8,342 nucleotides of DNA from an uncultured Butyricicoccus sp. (GCA_900555465.1 USLE01000041.1:1-8342), one strand, 5' to 3'. Positions 1-8,342 are shown, counted from the stretch's first letter. Numbers and translations are program-made. Notes: a model not told the origin generated them from the letters alone.

Positions 1-1733
1 GTGTGGCCCTTGATGCCCGGGAGCAGACAGCAGATGCCGCGCACGATCATCTCGATCCTGACGCCCGCGCAGGACGCATCCCGCAGCTTTTCGATGATGT
101 CGATATCGGTCAGCGAGTTGAACTTGAGCAGGATGTAGCCCTCGCTGCCCTTGGCGATCTGCTCGTCCATGAGCGCGAGGATGTTGTTTTTCAGGCTGGT
201 GGGCGCGACGAACAGCCGGTCGTACTTGCCTTCGAGGTTGCTCAGCGCCATGTTGTTGAAGAATGCGCCCGCATCCGCGCCGATCGTCTCATCCGAGGTG
301 ATGAGCGAAACGTCGGTATACTGCGTGGCGGTCTTTTCGTTGTAGTTGCCCGTGCCGACCTGCGTGATGTGGCGCACCGTGCCGCGCTCCTGGCGGGTGA
401 TCAGGCAGATCTTGGAGTGCACCTTGTAGTCCTCAAAGCCGTAGATGATCTTGCAGCCGGCCTCCTCCATGCGCTCGGACCAGTCGATGTTGTTCTGCTC
501 GTCAAAGCGGGCGCGCAGCTCGATCAGGGCGGTGACGTCCTTGCCGTTTTCCGCTGCGGCGCACAGGTATTCGACCAGCTTGGCCTTGCGCGCAAGGCGG
601 TAGATCGTGATGCGGATGGACAGCACGGCCGGGTCGTTGGCCGCTTCGCGGATCATCTGCAAAAACGGCTCCATGCTCTCATAGGGATAGGAGAGCAGGA
701 TATCGCGCTTGAGCGCAGCCTTGAGCAGGCTCTGCCCGGCGGGCAGCATGGCGGGCTGCTGGGGCGTAAACGGCGGGTCGGACAGGGCGGCGCGCTGTTT
801 TTCCGGCAGGTGCTCGCCCAGCGAGAACGCATAGCCCATCTTGAGCGGCGCCTTGCGGGACAGGAAGATCTGCGCATCCGCCACGTCAAAGCGGCTGCGG
901 AAGTATTCGCGGAAATGGTCGCTGATCGGGCGGTTCAGCTCGACGCGCACGACCGCCATGCGGCGGCGCTGGCGCAGCAGCTTTTCCATCTTTTTGCGGA
1001 AATCGACCTCCTCCGCGCCGAAGGTCTCGTCGTCCGGGTTGATATCCGCGTTGCGGGTGACGCAGAACACGGTTTTTTCCAGCACATCGTACATCTCGAA
1101 CACATTGCCTGTGTATTCCAGCAGGATTTCCTCGATCGGGACATAGCGCGTCCCGTCCCCGGGCAGGAACACCAGCGCGGGCAGGGAAGCAGGCACCGGC
1201 AGCAGGCCGAGGCGCTCGCTCTTTTTGTGGCCGAGCAGCGCGGCGATGTGCAGCACCTTGCCCTCGAGATGGGGGAAAGGATGGTGGGCGTCCACGATCT
1301 GCGGGGAGAGCACGGGCGCGACCACGTTTTTGAAATACTGCTTGATGTACTTGTGCTCTTCCGGCGTCAGGTCATTGATGGAGAGGCGGCACAGCCCCTC
1401 GGCGCGCAGGCGCTTGGCCACGTCGGCAAAGGCGCGGTCGCGGCGCTCATACAGCGGCTCGACTGCGGCGTAGATGCGGTGCAGCTGTTCCCGGGCGGTC
1501 ATGCCGGATTTGTTGTCGATCCGGTTTTTGTCAACAGCCGCCATATCGCACAGGCTGCCCACACGGATCATGAAGAATTCGTCCAGATTGCTTGTGAAGA
1601 TGGACAGGAATTTGCACCGCTCGAGCAGCGGGACGGAATCGTCCTCCGCCTCGGCGAGCACGCGGGCATTGAATTGCAGCCACGAGAGCTCGCGGTTTTG
1701 CGTATAGCCCTGTTCCCAGATTGCCTGTGTCAT
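1..1733 (-). CDS. ppk: Polyphosphate kinase 1 (PPK1), C-terminus beyond the left edge
   Basis: Reversibly transfers the ATP gamma-phosphate to inorganic polyphosphate; in bacteria it is usually membrane-associated or cytosolic. The translation begins MTQAIWEQGYTQNRELSWLQ, and the NRELSWLQFN block is the usual PPK1 N-terminal motif. SNLDEFF follows, with Asn49 matching the ATP-contacting Asn45 of the E. coli enzyme. Arg379 (IYRLARK) and Arg409 (RARFDEQ) match the metal/phosphate-binding E. coli Arg375 and Arg405. His439, in KVHSKICLI, matches the phosphorylated His435 in the first HxK (phospholipase D-like) motif. The window contains 577 codons of a family usually near 700, ending inside the RGICCLLPGIKG block, so the second HxK motif is off-window. 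The ATG at 1733 is chosen because an AGGGGG ribosome binding site lies about 8 nt upstream. The gene is transcribed divergently from ppa. No frameshift is seen. Identity is very secure; only the missing end cannot be assessed. Confidence 0.96.
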   Translation of the reverse strand, partial: MTQAIWEQGYTQNRELSWLQFNARVLAEAEDDSVPLLERCKFLSIFTSNLDEFFMIRVGSLCDMAAVDKNRIDNKSGMTAREQLHRIYAAVEPLYERRDRAFADVAKRLRAEGLCRLSINDLTPEEHKYIKQYFKNVVAPVLSPQIVDAHHPFPHLEGKVLHIAALLGHKKSERLGLLPVPASLPALVFLPGDGTRYVPIEEILLEYTGNVFEMYDVLEKTVFCVTRNADINPDDETFGAEEVDFRKKMEKLLRQRRRMAVVRVELNRPISDHFREYFRSRFDVADAQIFLSRKAPLKMGYAFSLGEHLPEKQRAALSDPPFTPQQPAMLPAGQSLLKAALKRDILLSYPYESMEPFLQMIREAANDPAVLSIRITIYRLARKAKLVEYLCAAAENGKDVTALIELRARFDEQNNIDWSERMEEAGCKIIYGFEDYKVHSKICLITRQERGTVRHITQVGTGNYNEKTATQYTDVSLITSDETIGADAGAFFNNMALSNLEGKYDRLFVAPTSLKNNILALMDEQIAKGSEGYILLKFNSLTDIDIIEKLRDASCAGVRIEMIVRGICCLLPGIKGH

Positions 1734-1799
1734 GCAGTATGTCCCCCTGTGTCCATTGCGGCCCGCGGCCAAAAGCGCGCACGCCGCCATATTATAAAT

Positions 1800-1820
1800 C
1801 AGTATACTGTTATTATACTG
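1800..1820. repeat. Tandem TATACTG repeat and 10-bp palindrome at the ppk -10/start site
   Basis: On the plus strand TATACTG occurs at 1803-1809 and again at 1814-1820, with an 11-bp period. The first copy is part of a perfect palindrome, CAGTATACTG (1800-1809). The block covers the ppk -10 hexamer and the predicted transcription start, where a bound repressor would block initiation. A third TATACTG lies at 1918-1924 in the ppa -10 region. Part of the similarity is forced by the -10 consensus, so operator function is only a possibility. Confidence 0.3.
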
Positions 1821-1839
1821 CATTTTTGGGCAGGAACAA
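1812..1839 (-). promoter_or_regulatory. Predicted sigma-A-type promoter of ppk
   Basis: Read on the minus strand, there is a perfect -10 TATAAT (1817-1812) and a weak -35 TTGTTC (1839-1834), separated by 16 nt. Transcription would start near 1805, leaving a leader of about 70 nt before the ppk ATG. The leader contains a very GC-rich stretch (about 1756-1788) with short self-complementary blocks such as GCGGC/GCCGC, which may fold. The promoter assignment is inferred from the motif match and spacing only. Confidence 0.6.
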
Positions 1840-1849
1840 TGCCTTTTTC

Positions 1850-1866
1850 TGTAAAAATCATGTAAA
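1850..1866 (-). promoter_or_regulatory. Candidate PhoP-box-like tandem repeat upstream of ppk
   Basis: Two exact copies of TTTACA on the minus strand (1866-1861 and 1855-1850) are separated by 5 nt, a period of 11 bp. They lie just upstream of the predicted ppk -35, at roughly -45 to -61 from the predicted start. The Bacillus subtilis response regulator PhoP binds direct repeats of the form TT(A/C/T)ACA spaced about 5 bp apart, so unit, spacing and position all fit. A looser match, GATACA, sits 22 bp further up (1888-1883). Phosphate control of ppk is a reasonable inference, but a T/A-rich 17-bp match could occur by chance. Confidence 0.35.
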
Positions 1867-1894
1867 ATCCATCTTTTTTCTGTGTATCCCTGCC

Positions 1895-1923
1895 TTGCGG
1901 CCCGCTGTGCGGTCTGGTATACT
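1895..1923 (+). promoter_or_regulatory. Predicted sigma-A-type promoter of ppa
   Basis: The -35 TTGCGG (1895-1900) and -10 TATACT (1918-1923) are separated by the ideal 17 nt. Transcription would start near 1930, about 25 nt before the ppa ATG, giving a short leader with room for little beyond the ribosome binding site. The -35 matches the consensus weakly in its second half, while the -10 matches at five of six positions. Confidence 0.6.
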
Positions 1924-1940
1924 GGTTTCAGGAAGAATAA

Positions 1941-1947
1941 AAGGAGG
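1941..1947 (+). promoter_or_regulatory. Ribosome binding site that fixes the ppa start
   Basis: AAGGAGG, a near-perfect Shine-Dalgarno sequence, lies 7 nt before the ATG at 1955. It decides the start: the reading frame stays open far upstream (to about 1721), but that extension crosses the promoter and is unlike any pyrophosphatase. Confidence 0.85.
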
Positions 1948-1954
1948 CATAACC

Positions 1955-2536
1955 ATGAGAAATATCTGGCATGACATCGACCCGCGCTGCGTGACCCCCG
2001 AGCACTTCACCGCCGTGATCGAGATCCCCGCGGGCAGCAAGAAAAAGTACGAGCTGGACAAGCAGACCGGCCTGCTGCGGCTCGACCGCATTTTATATAC
2101 CTCCACGCACTATCCCGCCAACTACGGCTTTATCCCGCGCACCTATGCGGACGACGGCGACCCGCTGGACGTGCTCGTGCTGTGCACCGAGTCGCTCGAC
2201 CCGCTGGTCGAGGTGGAATGCTACCCGATCGGCGTCATCCGCATGATCGACGACGACGAGATCGACGACAAGATCATCGCCCTGCCGTTCGGCGATCCGA
2301 CCTGGAATTTCTACCACGACATCGGCCAGCTGCCGCCGCATTACGCGAGCGAGATCACGCACTTTTTTGAGGTGTACAAGGGCCTCGAGCACAAGCACAC
2401 GACCACCTCGGCCGCGCTGACGCGCGAGGAGGCGGTCAAGGTCATCGAGGACTGCATGCAGCGGTACGAAGTACATTTCTGCGGCCGCCGCCCGGAAAAG
2501 GAAATCGCGGAGGCAAAAGCCGAGGGCGCGGAATAA
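1955..2536 (+). CDS. ppa: Inorganic pyrophosphatase, family I (soluble, Mg-dependent)
   Basis: Hydrolyses pyrophosphate to two phosphates in the cytosol, pulling PPi-releasing reactions forward, including the ADP-glucose synthesis encoded nearby. The protein has 193 aa, slightly longer than the E. coli enzyme (about 176 aa) because of a charged Glu/Lys/Ala-rich tail from about residue 178. The family signature is D67-G-D-P-L-D72 (DDGDPLDVLVL). Other active-site positions are all present by comparison with E. coli: Glu23, Lys31 and Glu33 in the IEIPAGSKKKYELDK block, Arg45, Tyr57, Asp67, Asp69, Asp72, Asp104, Lys106, and Tyr141-Lys142 in FFEVYKGLE. The enzyme should be active. It is divergent from ppk and convergent with glgP, and has its own promoter and terminator, so it is probably monocistronic. 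It is not a family II (DHH) enzyme, which many other Firmicutes use instead. Confidence 0.97.
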   Translation: MRNIWHDIDPRCVTPEHFTAVIEIPAGSKKKYELDKQTGLLRLDRILYTSTHYPANYGFIPRTYADDGDPLDVLVLCTESLDPLVEVECYPIGVIRMIDDDEIDDKIIALPFGDPTWNFYHDIGQLPPHYASEITHFFEVYKGLEHKHTTTSAALTREEAVKVIEDCMQRYEVHFCGRRPEKEIAEAKAEGAE

Positions 2537-2562
2537 CTGCGCCCGGCGCACATACACACAGC

Positions 2563-2592
2563 AAAACACCCGCCATTCGGCGGGTGTTTTTT
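2563..2592. terminator. Bidirectional intrinsic terminator between ppa and glgP
   Basis: AAAACACCCGCC (2563-2574) and GGCGGGTGTTTT (2579-2590) form a perfect 12-bp stem around the loop ATTC. On the plus strand the stem ends in a run of six T (2587-2592), 26 nt after the ppa stop. Read on the minus strand it also ends in a T tract (four T), about 30 nt after the glgP stop. It therefore suits both convergent genes, and should be stronger for ppa. Confidence 0.9.
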
Positions 2593-2622
2593 GCAGGGAA
2601 GCGGTATGCTCCCGTACTTTTT

Positions 2623-5070
<2,448 letters not shown>

Positions 5071-5109
5071 GGTATCTCTTATCTCCTCACATAATTTGCT
5101 TTGCGCGGT

Positions 5110-6546
5110 TTACCAGCCCAGGGCGGAATGATAAACCTCAATGTATTTATCAGCCGAGCTGCCCCAGCTGAAGTCGCTCTTCATCCCCTGCAGGATCAGC
5201 TTTTTCCATGCGGGCTGGTTGTAGCGGAATACGCCGCAGGCCTCGCGGATGACGTGCAGCATGTCATGCGCATTGTAGCTGGCGAAGGTGAAGCCGTTGC
5301 CCGTGCCGGCGTAGTCGACGAATGCCTGCACGGTGTCCTTCAGGCCGCCGGTCTCGCGTACGATCGGGATCGTGCCGTAGCGCAGGGCGATCATCTGGGC
5401 AAGGCCGCAGGGCTCGAACTTGGACGGCATGAGGAACATGTCGCAGCCCGCGTAGATGCGGTTGGCGAGGTCGCCCGAGAACATGATGGACGCCGAGATG
5501 TTGTTTGGATAGCGGCGCTTGGCCTCGAGGAACATCTGCTCATAGCGCCAGTCGCCCTTGCCGAGCACGATCAGGCGCAGGTCGTCGGACAGGATGTCGT
5601 GCAGCACGGCTTCGATCAGGTCGAGGCCTTTCTGGTCGACAAAGCGGGTGACCATGCCGATGACCGGCGTGTTCTCGTCGCCCTCGAGGCCGCACAGCTT
5701 GAGCAGCTCGAGCTTGTTGACCTTTTTGTCCTCCGGGTTCTTGGGCCCGTAGTTCTTGAAGATCTTGGGGTCGGTCTCCGGGTTGAAGGCATCCATGTCG
5801 ATGCCGTTCAGGATGCCGTGCAGCTTGTAGCTGTTCATGCGCAGCACGCTGTCCAGACGGTAGCCGTAGTATTCGGTCTGGATCTCCTGCGCATAGGTGG
5901 GCGAAACCGTGGTGACCGCGGTGGAGGCCACGATCGCCGCCTTCATCAGGTTGACGTCGCCGTCCATTGCCATGAAGCCCGAGCGGAAATGCGCGTCGTC
6001 GATGCCGAGCACATACTCGAGGATCTCGCGGCCGTAGCGGCCCTGATACTGGATGTTGTGGATGGTAAATACGGTCTTGATGTTCTCATAGAACGGGCGG
6101 GAGGAGAACATCAGGTTGTAGTATACCGGCACGAGCGCGGTCTGCCAGTCGTTGCAGTTGATGACATCCGGCTTCCAGTCCAGATCGGGCAGCACCTCGA
6201 GCACGGCCTTGGAGTAATAGGCGAAGCGCTCGGCGTCGTCATACTCGCCGTAGACCTGGCCGCGGGCAAAGTAATACTCGTTGTCGATGAAGTAGAAGGT
6301 GACGCCGTCCGATTCATAGCGGAAGACGCCGCAGTACTGGTTGCGCCAGCCCAGACGGACATAGGCGTTTTTGAGGTAATAGAACTTCTCGCGCCATTCC
6401 TGCCCGATCGCGGAATACAGCGGGCAGAACACACGCACATCGTGCCCCTTGGCGGCAAGCGCCTTGGGCAGCGAGCCTGCGACGTCGCCCAGGCCGCCGG
6501 TCTTGACGAACGGGGCGCATTCGCTGGTTACATACATGATTTTCAT
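5110..6546 (-). CDS. glgA: Glycogen synthase, ADP-glucose type (GT5)
   Basis: Transfers glucose from ADP-glucose to the non-reducing end of an alpha-1,4-glucan; cytosolic, GT-B fold with two Rossmann domains. It has 478 aa, normal for the family. The N-terminal motif is VKTGGLGDV with Lys15, matching E. coli Lys15, which binds the nucleotide sugar. His163 in TIHNIQYQG matches His161. Arg301 and Lys306 (TRFVDQKGLDL) match Arg300 and Lys305. Glu378 in PSKFEPCGLAQ matches the catalytic Glu377. All key residues are present, so it should be active. The ATG at 6546 follows a GGGGAGGG ribosome binding site by 9 nt; a second ATG three codons in has no such support. It is the first gene after the internal promoter and leads into glgP. 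A hairpin in its leader could affect translation or mRNA stability. Confidence 0.98.
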   Translation of the reverse strand: MKIMYVTSECAPFVKTGGLGDVAGSLPKALAAKGHDVRVFCPLYSAIGQEWREKFYYLKNAYVRLGWRNQYCGVFRYESDGVTFYFIDNEYYFARGQVYGEYDDAERFAYYSKAVLEVLPDLDWKPDVINCNDWQTALVPVYYNLMFSSRPFYENIKTVFTIHNIQYQGRYGREILEYVLGIDDAHFRSGFMAMDGDVNLMKAAIVASTAVTTVSPTYAQEIQTEYYGYRLDSVLRMNSYKLHGILNGIDMDAFNPETDPKIFKNYGPKNPEDKKVNKLELLKLCGLEGDENTPVIGMVTRFVDQKGLDLIEAVLHDILSDDLRLIVLGKGDWRYEQMFLEAKRRYPNNISASIMFSGDLANRIYAGCDMFLMPSKFEPCGLAQMIALRYGTIPIVRETGGLKDTVQAFVDYAGTGNGFTFASYNAHDMLHVIREACGVFRYNQPAWKKLILQGMKSDFSWGSSADKYIEVYHSALGW

Positions 6547-6570
6547 AAGAGCTGACCCTCCCCAGTAGGA

Positions 6571-6600
6571 GGTGCGGAAACAGAAGCCCGCTTCCGCACC
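6571..6600 (-). promoter_or_regulatory. Stem-loop in the glgA leader
   Basis: GGTGCGGAA and TTCCGCACC form a perfect 9-bp stem around a 12-nt loop. On the minus strand it lies between the predicted glgA promoter and the glgA ribosome binding site, with its 3' arm ending 7 nt before GGGGAGGG. No T run follows, so it is not an intrinsic terminator. Because the predicted start is near 6607, the mRNA would begin within several nt of the stem, as in 5'-end stabilising hairpins. An alternative small hairpin, GAAG-CGGG-CTTC, uses part of the 5' arm and the loop and would compete with the lower stem. A function is inferred, not shown. Confidence 0.5.
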
Positions 6601-6613
6601 AGCATATATATTT

Positions 6614-6640
6614 ATTATACTAGATTCTTCCTTCCCGCAA
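6614..6640 (-). promoter_or_regulatory. Predicted internal promoter for glgA-glgP
   Basis: On the minus strand there is a perfect -10 TATAAT (6619-6614). The best -35 is TTGCGG (6640-6635), only 15 nt away, shorter than the ideal 17. The same TTGCGG hexamer serves as the predicted -35 of ppa. The -10 context AGTATAATAA is identical over 10 nt to that of the ppk promoter. The rest of the gap (6641-6717) holds only weak structures and no clear terminator after glgD, so glgA-glgP may be read both from here and from the upstream glgC promoter. Confidence 0.55.
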
Positions 6641-6717
6641 TATAGGGAATTTTCACGAACATTTTTGGCCTGACGGCCCTGTTTTTGCGTATTTTTCGGG
6701 TACTTTACAGGGATTTA

Positions 6718-7845
6718 TCACACGGTCGCGTTCTTGGCGATCGTGATCGGATAGTTCTCGTGGCCCATCATCGTGCGGCCGTCGCGGATGACGACGTTGC
6801 GGTCGGTGATGACGTGGCGCAGCGAAGCATCTGACAGGATGCGGCCGCCTTCCATGATGATGCAGTCGCAGACCTCGGCGCCCTTTTCGACCACGACGTC
6901 GCGGAACAGCACGCAGTTCTTGACGTGGCCCTCGATGTGGCAGCCGTCCGCGATCAGGCTGTCCTCAACGACCGCCTTGTCGCCGTAGTAGGCCGGCGCT
7001 TCGTCCTTGATGCGGGTCAGGATCGGGCGGTTGCGGAGGAATACCTCGTCGCGCACGTCCTTGTCCAGCAGGTCCATGTTGGAGCGGAAGTAATCGAAGG
7101 TGTCCTCGATCTTGACCGCGTACTCGTTGAACAGGTAGCCCGCGACCGTGCCGTCGATCAGCGCGCGGGTCAGGAATTCGCGCTCGAAGTGGATGCAGTT
7201 GTGGGTCACACAGTCGGAGAGCATGTGGATGAGGTACTGGCGGCTCATGACGTAAACGCCGAGCGCGATGTGCTTGCACTTGCCCTCGTTCGTATCGCCT
7301 ACGCGGATGTCGACCGCTTCCTTCTTGCGGTTGAGCTCAACATAGGTGGTGAACGGCGAATCCTTGGTCTTTTTGGTGCAGACCATCGTCAGGTCCGCGC
7401 CGGACTTGACATGGCGGTCGATCACGTCGTCGAGCGGGATGTTCGCGACGATGTCGCCGTCCGCGACGACAACGTATTCCGCCTTGTTCTTCTGCAGGAA
7501 GTCGACCGCGCCGGCGAGCGCGTCGATCTTGCCGCGGTACTCGCCCGTGACGAGCGGGGAGGCCTTCTTGGAGTAGGAATACGGCGGCAGCAGGGTCACG
7601 CCCGAGTTCTTGCGGGAGAGATCCCAGTCCTTTGCGTTGCCGATGTGGTCGATCAGCGACTGGTACTTGTCCCGCATGAGCACGCCCACGCGGTAGATGC
7701 CGCTGTTTACCATGTTGGACAGCATAAAGTCGATGATGCGGTAGCGTCCGCCCCACTGCACCGCGCCGACCGTGCGGTGATCGGTGATCTCGCGGAGATC
7801 GTTGTCGTTATCGAATGCAATGATGATGCCTAAAACATTCTTCAT
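6718..7845 (-). CDS. glgD: GlgD, non-catalytic partner of glucose-1-phosphate adenylyltransferase
   Basis: A GlgC paralogue that forms a mixed complex with GlgC in Firmicutes and raises ADP-glucose pyrophosphorylase activity. It has 375 aa, normal for GlgD. The nucleotidyltransferase fold is recognisable (WGGRYRIIDFMLSNMVNSGI, residues 31-50), and an Asp at 131 (DGDIV) is kept. The nucleotide-binding loop GGxGxRL of GlgC is replaced by AFDNDNDLRE (10-19). YRGTADA has become YRGKIDAL (103-110), and I see no FxEKP sugar-phosphate motif. The C-terminal part, from about residue 290, has the hexapeptide-like repeats of a left-handed beta-helix, ending in an IRDGRTMMG block. The start follows the glgC stop by 13 nt, and the GGGGGCGG ribosome binding site directly follows that stop, implying translational coupling. 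A regulatory rather than catalytic role is well supported by family knowledge and these substitutions, but untested for this protein. Confidence 0.95.
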   Translation of the reverse strand: MKNVLGIIIAFDNDNDLREITDHRTVGAVQWGGRYRIIDFMLSNMVNSGIYRVGVLMRDKYQSLIDHIGNAKDWDLSRKNSGVTLLPPYSYSKKASPLVTGEYRGKIDALAGAVDFLQKNKAEYVVVADGDIVANIPLDDVIDRHVKSGADLTMVCTKKTKDSPFTTYVELNRKKEAVDIRVGDTNEGKCKHIALGVYVMSRQYLIHMLSDCVTHNCIHFEREFLTRALIDGTVAGYLFNEYAVKIEDTFDYFRSNMDLLDKDVRDEVFLRNRPILTRIKDEAPAYYGDKAVVEDSLIADGCHIEGHVKNCVLFRDVVVEKGAEVCDCIIMEGGRILSDASLRHVITDRNVVIRDGRTMMGHENYPITIAKNATV

Positions 7846-7858
7846 GGTTTCCGCCCCC

Positions 7859-8342
7859 TTACTTTACGTCCGGCAGGTCTTCGTCTGCCATTTCCTTCGC
7901 GGCGAGCTTTGCGCCGCGCCCAATGCGCACGCCCTCAGCAACGACGGCTACGCCCCACTTATCCACGTCGCCGTCCGACGGGCTGCCGCCGACGACCGCG
8001 CCCTTGGCGATCACGGCGTTCTCCGCGATGATCGCATAGCGCACGGTTGCGCCTTCTTCCACGACTGCGCCCGGCATCAGGATGGAATATTCCACCTTGG
8101 CGCCCTTGGCGATCTTGACGTCCGAGAACAGCACGGACTCGGAAACATCGCCCGCGATCTCGCAGCCCTCGGAGAGCAGGGTGTGCTTGACCGTGGCGGT
8201 CTTTGCGGTGAAGTGCGGGGGCGAACCGGTGGTGCGGCCGTAAATTTTCCAGGAGTCATCCGACAGGTTGAGGCCGGAGTTGGGGGAGAGCAGGTCCATG
8301 TTGGCTTCCCACAGGCTCTCGATCGTGCCGACGTCCTTCCAG
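7859..8342 (-). CDS. glgC: Glucose-1-phosphate adenylyltransferase catalytic subunit, C-terminal part
   Basis: Makes ADP-glucose and pyrophosphate from ATP and glucose-1-phosphate, the committed step of bacterial glycogen synthesis. Only the last 160 residues are in the window; the gene runs off the right edge. The visible part starts WKDVGTIESLWEANMDLL, the block that links the catalytic domain to the C-terminal domain in GlgC. It continues into hexapeptide-like repeats of a left-handed beta-helix (for example AIIAENAVIAKGAVVGG). The catalytic N-terminal domain cannot be checked. The linker motif, the repeat pattern and the position before glgD separate it from other sugar-phosphate nucleotidyltransferases. 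The reading frame continues through the internal ATG at 8299 to the window edge, so that ATG is not the real start. It is the most upstream visible gene of the glgC-glgD-glgA-glgP run. Confidence 0.94.
   Translation of the reverse strand, partial: WKDVGTIESLWEANMDLLSPNSGLNLSDDSWKIYGRTTGSPPHFTAKTATVKHTLLSEGCEIAGDVSESVLFSDVKIAKGAKVEYSILMPGAVVEEGATVRYAIIAENAVIAKGAVVGGSPSDGDVDKWGVAVVAEGVRIGRGAKLAAKEMADEDLPDVK

Noticed and set aside
3..1865. 620-codon open frame on the plus strand opposite ppk
   Set aside because: The complementary strand encodes a clear PPK1 with its active-site residues. The plus frame has no family motifs and runs through the ppk promoter.
1721..1954. Upstream extension of the ppa frame, adding 78 codons
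   Set aside because: It would be translated across the predicted promoter and has no homology to pyrophosphatases. The AAGGAGG site clearly supports the ATG at 1955.
2093..2569. 158-codon minus-strand frame opposite ppa
   Set aside because: Shadow of ppa, which carries the full pyrophosphatase signature; it also starts inside the terminator.
5101..6555. 484-codon open frame on the plus strand opposite glgA
   Set aside because: It covers glgA almost exactly and has the same low-information composition. GlgA has all its catalytic residues, so the plus-strand frame is a codon-bias artefact.
6568..6575. AGGAGGTG on the plus strand as a ribosome binding site
   Set aside because: No start codon leading into a plausible gene follows within range, and the bases are part of the glgA leader hairpin on the other strand.
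6667..6682. GGCC-TGAC-GGCC followed by CTGTTTTT as a plus-strand terminator
   Set aside because: The stem is only 4 bp, there is no plus-strand gene upstream to terminate, and on the minus strand it is followed by A rather than T.
6925..7833. 302-codon open frame on the plus strand opposite glgD
   Set aside because: Antisense shadow of glgD with no start signal and no known domain.

Overview
The window reads as a chromosomal core-metabolism region from a GC-rich member of the Firmicutes (Clostridia). The main clue is a glgD gene next to glgC, a pairing typical of Firmicutes glycogen operons. Strong Shine-Dalgarno sequences, short A/T-rich promoters and clostridial-looking GlgP and GlgA proteins agree. 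A gut Oscillospiraceae or Butyricicoccaceae relative is possible, but that is a guess. I see no mobile elements, tRNA or rRNA genes, CRISPR arrays or defence genes. Nothing here convincingly looks like a previously undescribed system.

Layout, left to right. Positions 1-1733 (minus) hold the first 577 codons of polyphosphate kinase ppk, whose C-terminus lies beyond the left edge. Positions 1734-1954 are a divergent intergenic region with a promoter for each flanking gene and several repeats spaced 11 bp apart, two of them resembling a PhoP box. Positions 1955-2536 (plus) hold ppa, a family I inorganic pyrophosphatase. A perfect 12-bp hairpin at 2563-2592 probably terminates transcription from both sides. 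Positions 2623-8342, all minus strand, are a glycogen operon read right to left: glgC (C-terminal part only), glgD, a 171-nt gap with an internal promoter and a leader hairpin, glgA, then glgP.

How the genes work together. GlgC with GlgD makes ADP-glucose from glucose-1-phosphate and ATP, releasing pyrophosphate. GlgA adds the glucose to a growing alpha-1,4-glucan. GlgP takes it back off as glucose-1-phosphate using phosphate. Ppa hydrolyses the pyrophosphate and so pulls ADP-glucose synthesis forward. Ppk stores phosphate from ATP as polyphosphate. The window therefore groups carbon storage with phosphate storage and pyrophosphate clearance. The order C-D-A-P matches the Bacillus subtilis glgBCDAP operon, so glgB may lie just past the right edge.

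The long plus-strand reading frames lying opposite ppk, glgP, glgA and glgD are antisense shadows of GC-rich genes and are not annotated.
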